Origin: Microcebus murinus
Lineage: Eukaryota; Chordata; Mammalia; Primates; Cheirogaleidae
Direction of reading: 5' to 3'
DNA length: 64,000 bases
NCBI RefSeq assembly: GCF_040939455.1
Contig: NC_134108.1
Span: forward strand, 10,383,501-10,447,500
Below are positions 11,545 to 22,827 of this stretch, piece by piece; the stretch's first letter is position 1; every line of letters begins with the position of its first letter. The position numbers and the translations under genes were made by a program. The notes under the pieces were generated by a model. It did no database searches. It was given only the letters and a program-made list of their open reading frames with translations, and was not told where the DNA came from.

Positions 11545-12465
11545 ATAAAATTAGAAAGTAGAAATACCCTATATTACCCACACCTACACTGGAGCCCACA
11601 AGTAACCATTTTAACATTTTGTTGATGATTTATATGGAAATATAGACCTGGGTATATCCTAGAAACAAATTATAATAAATATAATATTTATTATATTATA
11701 TTTATTTTATGTAAGTTAATAGACAATTAAGCATAATTTATAATTTATGTAAATATTTATTATATAAACAATTGATACAAATATGTAATTAATTATGCTT
11801 TGCTATATAAGTAATATACTAGTACAACATTTATACTATAATAATATACATATAAATAATGATTATATATAAATATTATATTATATTATTAATAATAATA
11901 ATTATATTATAATATAATATATTAGCATTAAATATATTTCTAAAATAGTGAATCGTACTATACATGGTATTTTGTCACTTTCTCCCTACTTAACATAACT
12001 TGGAAAACTTTCCATATCAGCATGATATTCCTAATTTTCAGCAGAGCCACATTTTGGATGGACCATTTGTATCTCCTTATTTTGATTTGCACTTTAATTT
12101 GTAAGTGGCAGAAACTTTTCCTACATTTAAAAACATTTTTTTCCCTATTTGAGTTCTTCCTCTGATAATTGCCTGCTGGTTTTTCTATTGGGATGTTTAT
12201 TTTGTTTCATACTGATTTTCAGAATGTCTTTGGATATTAACCCCATTGTACCTTGCATGTTTTCATAAATCATCCTTTTCCCAGTCTGTCATTTTTCCAT
12301 TGATTTTATTAGTGGCGATTGTTCTTTATAAGCAGAACTTTTTAGAAACATTATGTGGTCCAGTTTATCAGTATTTACTTTGAAAAAGAGTCACCGATGA
12401 GAGAGAGTCTCTGCTCTGCTTCTGGGTGTGGTCACGTCTCAACACGACTCCCAGCGCTGACACTA
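11545..12465 (-). mobile_element. Old L1ME-type 3' end, antisense, with AT expansion
   Basis: The plus strand follows inverted L1ME 3' UTR wording: 'cacctacactggagcccacaag' type near 11581, 'aaccattttaacattttg' near 11604, then an AT-rich interruption. It continues with 'ttaacataacttggaaaac' near 11991, 'ctttccatatcagcatgat' near 12008, and the inverted ORF2 end ('ggatattaaccccattgtacc' near 12233, 'cccagtctgtcatttttcc' near 12280). It ends where a different L1 begins at about 12466. Confidence 0.6.
11660..11945. repeat. AT-rich, locally palindromic block
   Basis: About 285 bp almost without G or C, made of TAT/ATA/AATAAT words. Short self-complementary stretches (for example around 11668-11705 and 11870-11930) could fold back on themselves. 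It sits inside the L1ME 3' end and probably grew there by slippage. Confidence 0.75.
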
Positions 12466-14455
12466 CCAGGTTGTAGTCATCACCTGCAAAGGTCCCTTGT
12501 GGCCCTTCCTGTCAATACATCTCTCCAAGACAGCCACTTTCTGATTAGTTTTATGTCATGTTTCCTCTTCAGAACTTTACATCAGTGGGATCATAAAGCT
12601 TGTGGTATGTGTGTTCTTCTTCTTGTACTCAGCACAATGTCTGTGAGATTCTTCGTGGCATTATGGCCACCAGTCTATTACCTGTTCCTACTGAGCATAT
12701 TCCATTGTGTGTGTAAACCGCAATGTGTTTATCCATTCTCTTGTTGATGGGCATTTGGGTAGTTTCCAGTAAGGGGCTGTTGTGAAGAGAGTTACTTCTT
12801 CTACAAGTCTTTTTGTAGCTGAATATTTTTATTTCATGTGGGTAAATGCATATGAATAGAATCACTAGGCTATTGGGTTGAGTAGTTATTTAATAAGAAA
12901 CTGGCAATGATTTACCAATGAGTTGTATCATGGTATACTTCTGCCAACAAGGTGAGTTTCATTCTACATCCTCACTGATATTTGGAAATAAAAGTCGTTT
13001 TAATGTTAGCTAGTCTCATGGGTGTGTGGTGGTTTTAGTTTGCATTTGTCTAATAGCTAAGGCTATTGAGCACTTTGTAATGTGTCTGTTCTTGCCCATT
13101 TTTAATTGAATTGTTTTCCTTTTTATTGAGTTGTGATTTCTATTTCTATATGTTAGCCTTTTATCAGATAGATGATTTGTATGTATTTTCTCTTACTGTT
13201 ACCTATTTATTTTGTTAATGGTGAATTTTGTGAGCAAAAGTTTTTAATTTGATGAAGTCAATTTATAAATTTTCACCAGTGAAACCAACTGGGCCTGGAG
13301 TTTCCTATATGGGAAAATTTTGATAACAAATTGAAATTCCTGAATAGAGTATATTTAGATTTTCTGTTTCATCTTGTTTTATATATAATGTTTTGCCAAG
13401 ACATTTGTTAGTTTATGTTGTCAAATTTATTAACCTAAAGTTGTTCACGGTATTTCCTCATTAGCTTATAAATGTCTGTAGGATATGGAGGAATATCCCC
13501 TTTTCTAATCCTAATTTTAGTAATTGGTATTTTCTCTTTTTTTCCCATCAGTCTTGCTAGAGTTATCCATCTTATTAATATTTTCAAAGAACCAACTTTT
13601 GACTGTTAATTTTTCCTATTGTCTATCTGCTTTCTATTTCATGATTTTGGGTCTTATTTTTCTCGATCATTCTTCATAGGAATTTATCAGTTTTATTAAT
13701 TTTTTTCAAAGAACCAATTTCTGAATTTGTTAAATCCCTCTATTATTTGTTTTCTATTTCATTGGCTTTTATTATTTCCTTTCTCCTAACTCTTTCAATT
13801 TAATTTTTCTAGTCACTTCTTATAGTAGAAAGTAATTTTTACCTTTCTTCTTCTTAAATGTAACTGTATAAAGCTATAAATTTCTCTGTCATCATTGCCC
13901 TAGTTATATCTCACATGTTGATATGTTGTTTTAAAATTATATTTCAGTTTAAATATTTTCTAATTTCTCTCATAACATTTTTTGATTCCTGTATTATTCA
14001 GAAGCATATTCTTTAACTTTTAAATACTAAGGGCTTTGTAGATATCTTATTTTTTATTTCTAAAACTCAGTTCTATTTTGATCAGAGAACATATTTCAAT
14101 CTTTGAAATGTATTATTAATAGAACTTATTTTATGATTTAAGTGTCATAAAAATTTAAAAAGCTGTATGTTTACTGTGTACTTAAAAGAATGTATATTTT
14201 GTAATCGTTGAATATATTTTTCTATCCGTGAGAATGAGGTCAATTTGGTTTGTAGTATTGTTCATATCTTCTATATTCCTCCTGAATTGTTCCTAGCTCT
14301 TTCTCTGAATTACTGAGAAAAATGGTGTTAAAAATCTTTATCAGTGTGAATTTGCCTATTTTCCTTTTAGTTCTTCCAAGTTTTTCTTCACCTGTCTTGA
14401 AGCTCCATTGTTAGGTTCATGCAAAAGAATATTTTAAAAAGAACCATTTGGAATC
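12466..14455 (-). mobile_element. L1MC/L1MB-type L1, antisense, internally deleted
   Basis: Starts with inverted 3' UTR wording ('gtcatcacctgcaaagg' near 12477, 'tgattagttttatgtcatg' near 12542, 'tccattgtgtgtgtaaacc' near 12700, 'gatgggcatttgggtag' near 12747). It proceeds through the ORF2 end ('gtttgcatttgtctaatagc' near 13040, 'ccttttatcagatagatga' near 13158). At about 13275 it jumps to a more upstream ORF2 part ('accaactgggcctggagtttc' near 13285, 'agaaccaacttttgactg' near 13588) and runs on to the 5' half. The jump implies an internal deletion or two fused fragments. No intact frame. Confidence 0.65.
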
Positions 14456-14780
14456 ATATTGCCTAGTGACCATCACTCCATAATTTGATTGTTTAATCTA
14501 TGTATATATTATGTATCCAGATATATGTATATCCATTATATGTATAATTGTATATCTTGCTTTCACAGTAATGTAGCTTGAAAATTTTACTTTAATTAAA
14601 TATCCTTTCAAATGTTTCTTTTTAATGAGTATATAAACTTCCATCTGTGATATACCTTGGCTTACCCAGTTCCTTGGTCTTGAATATGCAGGTATGTCTG
14701 CTTTTTCACTATTTTAAACAACAGTGCAAGGAACATCCTTATGCATAAATGCTGGTCTGCATCCCATTGTATTTCTCCTT
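14456..14780 (-). mobile_element. L1ME-like 3' fragment, antisense
   Basis: AT-rich text with wording near 14725 ('acaacagtgcaaggaacatcc') that matches the inverted 3' part of older L1ME elements. Divergent; family assignment tentative. Confidence 0.4.
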
Positions 14781-16314
14781 AACCATTGTTATGAAGTTCT
14801 GTAAAATGGCATCAAACTGAGGAATCCAGGGCATCTCATTTGGATTTAAGTCTTGCCTGAGACCCAAATCCAAGGTGATTTTAGTTTGTAATTGTCAGTG
14901 TATTTAGAGAAAGTTGAAAAAAGAAGCATTTATAGCATGGTTTAAAAAATCTTCATTCCATAGGAAGCCTGTGGGTTCCCTGAGAAGGAGTTTGACTGTT
15001 CCTGGCCAGCCTAGCATTTAATCCCAACCTGTCACCGGTTTCTATGAAGTGAAGTTTCTATTACTTCCTGGATTGCTCTAGTCTATCAGAGGTCACCATC
15101 TCCAATTTAGCCTAGATGTGGATGGGAAAATACCCTGTACAGCCCTAGCATCCAAAGAACTTTGGTGTCAAATTCAATTACTGGAGAAGACCTTTTTTTT
15201 TCAAAGGTCTCTGAATCCATTAAAAAAAGCTTCTCAGATTCCTAGCACTTGTGCTTATGGTGAGTGTATCTTCCACACAGGCCTTCTGACAGCTTGTTTG
15301 TAATTTCACATTGTCAACTGCTTTTGTAGTTGGAGTTTCATTTATTGAAAAAAATCCTCAAATGGAAGTAGAGACGGTTAAGTCTTTAACATACGTCTGA
15401 GTGTGTCTGAGTGAGGAGAATATTGTAGATACATAATGACCCAAGATGATTTCATTTCACGTAGCTTTCTTCTTCTCATATTCCCAAACATGTTGATTTC
15501 CCAAATATAAGGTATTATTTCTGGATTGCTGTGGCCACAATTTCCATTAACTCCCTTGTGTGCTTCAAAGGAATGAAAATATTCTTGAAGTCTATTTTCA
15601 TTTTATTTAAAAATTCTCTTTTGTGGAAATTCCCTACATTTCCTTTCGTTCAATTTGGAGAGCTTTTTATTTTCTGTGATTAAGGAGTAAATGAATTCAT
15701 TTTGCATTGAGGAAAATGGTACAAAATAGATATTTTTTCTACCTGAGAAATTTGTATTTACAATTCCATTTCAATGAAACCACCTAATAGTCATGATAGA
15801 TTAGCAGTGTTTTCTCTCTCTGCGATACAGCCTTCTAATTTATCTGGAACACAAATGAATCAAGAAATGCAGCTTTGCAGACTATTTTGAGTATTGCCGT
15901 ATATTGCTTTAACTCTTGGGTCAATCTGGGGTGCATAAACTTGCCATTTAAGTTGTTAAGAACTATTTCCAGAAAAGATACACTTTATATTGTGGATTGA
16001 GCTTCTCTTTCATCCTTTTAAGTTCAAATTTCATAATTAGAACACGATGAACAATAGAATTCTCACAGAAGAATAAAGACATCTTCTTGGTTTCTTTTCT
16101 GTTGCCTTTGAACATGGAATAAATGACATATTCTGTAGCCTTGTTAAATCTTCTGTTCTTTCTTATACTTTGTCATATTTCTGACTATTTCTATGAGAAA
16201 AAGGGAGCTACTCAGATGGTGTTACTGCCAGACAAAATTCAAAAGTTCATACTAAACAGTACTAACTAGTAGCAGCCATTAAGAGTTATTTTGGAAAATA
16301 ATATGCCATAGGTT
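14781..16314. other. Unassigned non-coding stretch
   Basis: No gene or repeat recognised with confidence. It is probably old neutral sequence; the 61-codon frame at 15118-15303 has no domain. Confidence 0.4.
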
Positions 16315-16682
16315 TGGCATATGATTCTTTTTTTTTTTTTTTTTTTTTTTGAGACAGAGTCTCGCTTTGTTGCCCAGGCTAGAGTGAGTGCCGTGGCGTC
16401 AGCCTAGCTCACAGCAACCTCAAACTCCTGGGCTCGAGTGATCCTTCTGCCTCAGCCTCCCGGGTAGCTGGGACTACAGGCATGTGCCACCATGCCCGGC
16501 TAATTTTTTCTATATATATCAGTTGGCCAATTAATTTCTTTCTATTTATAGTAGAGACGGGGTCTCGCTCAGGCTCAGGCTGGTTTTGAACTCCTGACCT
16601 TGAGCAATCCGCCCGCCTCGGCCTCCCAAGAGCTAGGATTACAGGCGTGACCCACAGCGCCCGGCCTGGCATATGATTCTTT
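16315..16682 (-). mobile_element. Alu (lemur-type) with 16-bp target duplication, antisense
   Basis: Element body 16331-16666. The plus strand starts with a ~23-T run (inverted tail), then 'gagacagagtctcgctttg'. The right monomer contains 'gtgagtgccgtggcgtcagcc' type text and the left monomer ends in 'acagcgcccggcc'. The middle linker (about 16512-16556, containing 'cagttggccaattaatttc') is the wording I associate with lemur Alus rather than human AluS/Y. It is flanked by tggcatatgattcttt at 16315-16330 and 16667-16682, a perfect 16-bp duplication, and the nick site reads TTCTT/AAAG on the minus strand, the usual L1-endonuclease type. No transcription evidence can be drawn from sequence. Confidence 0.96.
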
Positions 16683-17414
16683 AAGAACAGTTTCCATGTT
16701 GTCATTCCATTTATTTTTTTTAATGTCTGATTTTACCTTTATTTAAAAAATGTATAACCATCACTCATGTTAAAATCAAAATTTTCTTGCAGTTCTCATG
16801 AACTGAATCTTCCATTCTGATCTGTGTGAATTCTGCCTTCAATGCTGACCCACCCCAGTAGAATGGAAGAGTTTCATTCCAGGCATATAACACTGAGTTA
16901 AACTGGAATCCACAATTGGAGTGGCGAGTTACTCCAAATGTGGCTAAACTGAAACTAATGCTAAATTATCTAGGGAGCCAACTGATTTCCCCAGATCTGA
17001 GTCAGTTGAACATTCACATACAGATTGTTTTGTGAACATTACTTTTCATTTTTTCAGAGACAAATACACAGAAGCCTATTTACTGAGTCCTGTGGTGAGC
17101 ACATTTTAGGTTTTTATGAAACTACCAAACCATTTTCCAGAGTGGCTCTACCATTTGCATTTCTACCATTCATGGATGAGGGATCCAGTTTCTCTGCATC
17201 TTTGCTAGCACTTGGTATTGTCACTATTTTATTTTAACTACCCAATGGTTGTATAATGATACCTCATCACAGTCTTAATGTGTACTTCCTTAATGCCGGG
17301 TGAGGTTGAACATCATCTTGTGTTTATTTAGCATCCGTATTCTTCTTTGGTGAAATGTCTTTTCATGTGATTTTCCCCCTTTCTTATTAGATTTTTTTTT
17401 TACTATTGAGTTTT

Positions 17415-18661
17415 TTCCTTATTTTAAAATATTTGTCAAATCGAGATTGAACATATTCAAGGTGTAAAACAATGTGATTATTTGGAATACATATATTGTG
17501 TAATGATTGCCACAATTAAATTAATAAACACATCCAATCCATCACCACTCATGTTGTGTATTAGGTCCTCAGAACTTATTGACCTTATAACTGAAAGTTT
17601 ATGCCCTTTGACCATTGCCTGATTTCCTCCATTTCCTGGTCCCGGACAACTACAATTCTATTCTCTGCTTCTATGAGTTCCACTGTTTTAGATTCCACTT
17701 ATGAGTATGATCATACAGCATGTGTCTTTCTGTTTTCTGGCTCATTTCACTTAGCATAATGTTCTCCAGGTTTGCCCAAGTTGTTGTGAATGACATTATT
17801 TCTTCATTTTTTATGGCTAACTAATAGTTCATTGTATGTATGTACGATAATTTCTTTATCCATCTGTGGACATTAAGTTGTTTCCATATCTTAGCTATTG
17901 TGACTAATGCTACAATAAACATGGGGTACAGAGATAGCTTCAAAGTACTGATTTCATTTTCTTTGGATATCGACCCAGAAGTGGGATTGCTGGATCATAC
18001 AGTAGTTATACTTAAAATTTTGTGAGGAACTTCCATACTGTTTTCCATAATTGACTGTAACAATTTATTTTCCTACCAATAGTGTATGAGAATTTCCTTT
18101 TCTCCATGCTTTCACTGTTTACTTGTCTTTTTTTATAGCCTTCCTAACATGTATGAGGTGATATCTCACTGTGGTTTTGATTTACATTTCTCTGATGATT
18201 AGTAATGTTGAGTACTTTTTCATATACTCAGTGTTAATTTGTATGTTCTTTGGAAAAATGTCTATTTGGTTCTTTTCCCCATTTTTTAATTGGACTATTT
18301 GTATTTTTGTTATTGAGTTGTATGAGTTCCTTATTTTTTTTTTTGGATTATAAACCCCTTATCAGATACCTGGTTTGCAAATATTTTCTCCCATTTCATA
18401 GATTGCCTTTTTATTTTGTTGATTATTTCCTGTGTTGTGCAGAAGCTTATTCATTTGATGCAATCCCATATGTCTATTTTTGCCCTTTGCCTATGCTTTT
18501 ATTGTCATATCCAAAAAGAAAGTCTCTTAAATAAATGCTTCTGGAAAAACTAGATATCCACATGAAAAGAATGAAATTGGATCCTTGCTTTACACTATAT
18601 ACAAAAATGAACTCAATGTGAATTAAAAACTTAAATGAAAGGTCTAAAACCTAAAAAAAAT
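17415..18661 (-). mobile_element. L1 insertion with 5' inversion (twin priming), TSD 11 bp
   Basis: From 17415 to about 18516 the plus strand is the inverted L1 3' UTR and ORF2 end ('cactcatgttgtgtattagg' near 17544, 'catttcacttagcataatg' near 17743, 'gtgggattgctggatcata' near 17981, 'tgtcatatccaaaaag' at its right limit). At about 18518 orientation flips: 18518-18660 reads ORF2 in the sense direction ('ctagatatccacatgaaaag' near 18550). This sense piece is the segment that lies just upstream in L1, with roughly 55 bases lost at the joint. Identical 11-bp flanks tattgagtttt (17404-17414 and 18662-18672) bound the whole. This is the signature of twin priming during target-primed reverse transcription. 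Confidence 0.85.
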
Positions 18662-18931
18662 TATTGAGTTTTGAGAGTTTTTACATAGTCTAGATATAAT
18701 TCCTTTGTAAGTTACATGGATTGAAAATTGTTTTTTTCATGTTCTTAAAGGGGTCTTTCTCATAGCAAAAGTTTTTAATTTTGATTAATTCCAATTTGTA
18801 GAATTTTTTTCTCTTTTATGGTTCATGTCTTTGGTATTATGTCTAAGAAGTCTTTATCAAGCCTTTGGTTCCAAATATTTTATCTTGTTTTCTTCTGAAA
18901 GGTTTACAGTTTTACATTTAAATTTATGATC

Positions 18932-21727
18932 TAGAGGAGTTTCAAGGGGCCTGACCAGAGGCATCTGGCATTCACCTTCTCCACAAAGAGGAACCAAATT
19001 AGCAAGTAGATAATCACACCTCAAATAGATCATCTAAGAGAGTTCAACAGAGAAGTCACAGGAAATACACAAAGCAAGGAAGGAGAGAGGGAAATGAGGC
19101 AGCCTGCTCAGCAAGGATTAGCTGGGAACCTAGAAAGACTTTCCATTGTGGGGAAAGAGCAAATGGTCCGCATTTTGACTGTAGACTCTTGAAAATCCTA
19201 GCCACAGGAGAGATCCTTAGCTCTTATGAGTCCCAAGACAAACATAGGTAGCTGCCCAGAGACCACACAATGGCATTGCTGCAGAAAAGGAACTCTTGTT
19301 GGGTCTCACACCTCTGATTCCTAAGCAGCTACAGCAAGGCACCATTTTGAGGGCCCAGTCCCCAGCAGACTGCATCTTGCCCTGGGTCCCAACAGACTCT
19401 GCATCTCACATCCTTGGAGCTGGCAGTGAACATCCCCCCGCACCCAGGAGAGGGGCAGTCATGAAGAAATATACCTGGCCTGCATCTGTAGTCACTGTTG
19501 GCTGTGACTGCTGCTGGGGCCAAAGTGTGATCCACTGATGACTGTACATTTTTATATATCCCAAAGACAAACTCTGCTGCCAATAGCCACTGCTACTATG
19601 GGCTGCTGCTACAGGACCAAAGCATGGGCAAAACGCACAACCCCAGCTGCCTGCCTATGTCTGTTCCCATTGAAAACAACACTGCCCCTCTAGCAGGGCC
19701 ACAGTTTACCTCCACCTGAGCATTCCTCTGGTGGCCTAGGAATTACCCCATCCCTGCCTACCACAGCCGGTGTCTGCATGCACTAGAAGGGGGCCTGAGG
19801 ACAGCTTTTCCTGGCCCAGCTAGACCCCTCAGCCACTATCTAAGCCTGCCATCTGTGGCCTGGGGTTCACCTAGCCCTGTCCACTACCATTGGCACCTAA
19901 GCAAACTCCTGGGGGCCTAAAATTAGGCCCACCCAATGTTCTTCCCCCACCATAGCTGACACCCACCCACATATGCCACGTGCATATGTGGGGACTGGCC
20001 TGCCCAGCTTGTAGCAACCAATGCTAACACCAACACAGGCTGTTTGGGACCCAAAGGTTTGTCTCACCATTGCTACTGCCATCACCCATGTTGCTGCCCT
20101 GGGGCCTGAGAAACCATCTACCTGCTTAGCCAATTGCTGCCATTCCCAGCTCTTGAGCAAGTTGCCTGGAAGCCCAAGAATTGGCCTGCCTGGACCCATT
20201 AACACCAGTGCCAGTGTATACCATCTTAGGGCCCAAGGACAGGCACTCACAGCCCACCACCACTGTCACCATTGGGGCCTGAAAGAATGGCCCACCTGGC
20301 ATCCCAGTCCCCAGTAAAACTTCATCACAGACTCTACTAACAACTATACCCTAAGCCAGTGAGGAAATCACAGACACTACTGACTGTGTTTGCAGTCAAA
20401 GAAATCATAGGAAACTACACTACTATTTACACCCAGAATCAAAGCCAAAGTGTCCTTCCTAACCAACACCACAGATACATCTTCAGGAACAACTTCTCTT
20501 CTATGAAAGCAGATTCAAAAAAATTGGAAGAAGTGACTGTTATAGCTGATTCACAGATATCAACAAAAAGACAAAACAAACATGAAAAAGCAAGAATATG
20601 TCCCTTTCAAAGGAACACAATTTTTCAGCAACAGATTTCCTATCAAAAAGAACTTTATGAAATCCCAGAAAAAGAATTTAAAATACTGATTTTAAAGAAG
20701 CTCAGTGAGATACAAGAGAAAACTTAAAAACATTACAAAGACATCAGAAAAACAATTTAGGAAATGAATGAGAAATTCATGAAAGAGATATTATAAAACA
20801 AAAATAAACAATCCCCAGAAATTCTGGAACTGATGAATTTATTGAATGAAATACAAAATATATTTGAAAGCTTCAACAATAGACTAGATCAAGCAGAAGA
20901 GAGAATCTTAGAACTTGAAGACACGTCTTTTGCAATAACCCAGTTACACAAAAATAGAAATGAATAAAAAAGAATGCACAATGACTATATGACATATGGG
21001 ATACCATAAAGTGAACAAATACTTGAGTTTTTGGAGTTCCAGAGGCAAAGAGAAAATTAAAGGTTTAAAATACATATTTAATAAAATAATAGATGAAAAC
21101 TTCCCAAATCTAACAAGAGATTTATATATCCAGAATAGGACGCCGAGAAGTCAAAAGTCATAACAACAGCAAAAAACATAACAAGCCAATTAGAAAATGG
21201 ACCAAAGCATGAAGAGAGATTTTACTGAAAAGGATATATGAATGGCAAATATGCACATAAAACAATGTTCAGCATTGCTACATATTAGGGAAATTCAGGT
21301 TAAAACCACAATGTCACAATGAGACATCACTATACACATATCAAATTGGCTAAAATAAAAATTAATGACAATACTATATGCTGGTGAGGATGTGGAGAAA
21401 ATATTTTTCTCATACATTGCCAGTTGGAATGTATAATGGTACAATTTCTCTGAAAATTAGTCTGGCAATCTCTTAAAAAACTAAACATATACTTAATCAT
21501 ATTCCCTAGAGATTGCACTCCCAGGTGTTTTTCCCAGAGGAGGAAAAACTTACCTCCCCACAAAAGCCTGTACACAAATCTTTAAAGCAGCTTTAATTAT
21601 ATATACTAAAACCTAGAAAAAAACCAGTGTCCTTCAAGAGGTAAAGAATTAAACAAACTGTACTACTATCATACTGTGGAATATTGTATAGTAACAAAAA
21701 TAAACATGAAATAATGTAAAAATAAAT
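18932..21727 (+). mobile_element. L1 with 5' region and ORF1 joined to ORF2 3' end, TSD 12 bp
   Basis: About 2.8 kb in sense orientation. 18932-20340 is GC-richer and reads like the old-type L1 5' UTR. 20359-20960 carries decayed ORF1: one frame is open for 122 codons from 20359, and the coiled-coil wording follows ('gcttcaacaatagactagatc' type near 20870, 'aacttcccaaatctaacaag' near 21100). At about 21140-21165 the text jumps to the ORF2 3' part ('aagccaattagaaaatggac' near 21183, 'gtgaggatgtggagaaaat' near 21383) and ends in an A-rich tail. It is flanked by aaatttatgatc (18920-18931) and aaatttgtgatc (21728-21739), 11/12 identical. ORF1 middle to most of ORF2 is absent. Confidence 0.8.
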
Positions 21728-22349
21728 AAATTTGTGATCAATTTTTAGTTTTTGTATAAGGTGTGAGAGTTAGGTGGAAGTTATTAGTTGTCTAATGATA
21801 TCAAATTGTTCCAGCACCCCTTGTTAAAAACTACATCTTTTCTCCATTTAATTACTTTTTTTGCCTTTGCCAAAAATCAGTTGGCTATGCTTATGTCATT
21901 TCTTTCTCAGATTTCTATTTTTTTATATTGATCTATATGTTTATTTATCAGCCAGTTTCATATGGTATTGATTATTATTACTATATAATGAATCTTGAAA
22001 TTGGACAGAATGACTTAATTTTTCTTTAAATTTTTTTTAGCTATTATAGTTTTTTGGCCTTTTTATATAAATTTTAGAATAATCTTTTCTATATTTATTA
22101 GAATGTTGGTGGGAATTTTATAGAAATTATGTTAACCTGTATGTTGATTTAAGGGAAATTTATATCTATATTATATTGAGTTTTCCAATTAATGAACATG
22201 ATATATCTCTCCATTTATTTTGATAATCTTTAATTGATTTCATTACAGTTTTGTTAGTTTTAGCATATAGATCCTGTATAGATTTTATTAGATTTATGCC
22301 TAGGGGTTCTATTTTTTTGATTGATTATAGTTGTTATTGCATTTTAAAA

Positions 22350-22635
22350 TAAACTTTATTTTGTAGAACAATTTTAGATTTGCTATAACAATTTTACATT
22401 AACTAAAATTGTTAGAAAAAATTATGAAGATATTATAGAGTTTCCATATACTCCAAACCCAGTTTTCTCTATTATTAACATCTTGTATAATTATGGTACA
22501 TTTGGTATAATTAATGAGCAAATATAGATACATAATTATAAGCTAAAGTGTATACTTTCAAATTTCCTTAGTTTTCACTTAAGGCCTTTTTTCTGTTTCA
22601 GAATCCCATCTAGGTTATCATATTACATTTGCTCA
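22350..22635 (-). mobile_element. L1 3' UTR fragment, antisense
   Basis: Inverted 3' UTR of an older L1: 'aaataaactttattttgtag' near 22348, 'agagtttccatatactcc' near 22437, 'gtacatttggtataatta' near 22496. A typical short 3' end. Divergent, edges approximate. Confidence 0.65.
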
Positions 22636-22639
22636 TCTA

Positions 22640-22825
22640 AATACAAAGTCTTTTCAGATACATATGGAATATTTACCAAAATTGAACATATGCTGGGCTA
22701 TAAAACAAGTCATAGAATATTTTAAAGAATTTAAAGCATATGTTCTTTAATCAGAATGAAAGTAGTCTAGAAATCAATATCAAAGAGAAAAATAATGTTT
22801 GGAAATTTAAATATACATTTCTTAA
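22640..22825 (+). mobile_element. L1 ORF2 (endonuclease-domain region) fragment, sense
   Basis: 'catatgctgggctataaaac' near 22687 and 'agtctagaaatcaatatcaa' near 22762 are sense ORF2 wording from the segment after the endonuclease domain. It sits between antisense L1 pieces and so marks an inversion or a separate insertion. Confidence 0.6.
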
Positions 22826-22827
22826 AA

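Larger units (their letters stand above)
17040..22345 (-). mobile_element. Host L1 (old, antisense) split by two younger L1s
   Basis: Three blocks read as one inverted L1: 17040-17414 ('tgcatttctaccattcatgg' near 17157, 'atacctcatcacagtctt' near 17259), 18662-18931 ('gttttgagagtttttacatag' near 18669, 'aagtctttatcaagcctttgg' near 18849) and 21728-22345 ('tttgtataaggtgtgagag' near 21752, 'cagccagtttcatatgg' type near 21948, 'tttatgcctaggggttc' near 22292). Each gap is exactly filled by a separate L1 bounded by a duplicated copy of host sequence. The host is therefore the oldest layer. It has no intact ORF2. Confidence 0.75.

Noticed and set aside
20021..20317. 98- and 117-codon overlapping frames as a GC-rich exon
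   Set aside because: The GC-rich block is the 5' region of an L1, explained by the element bounded at 18932-21727.
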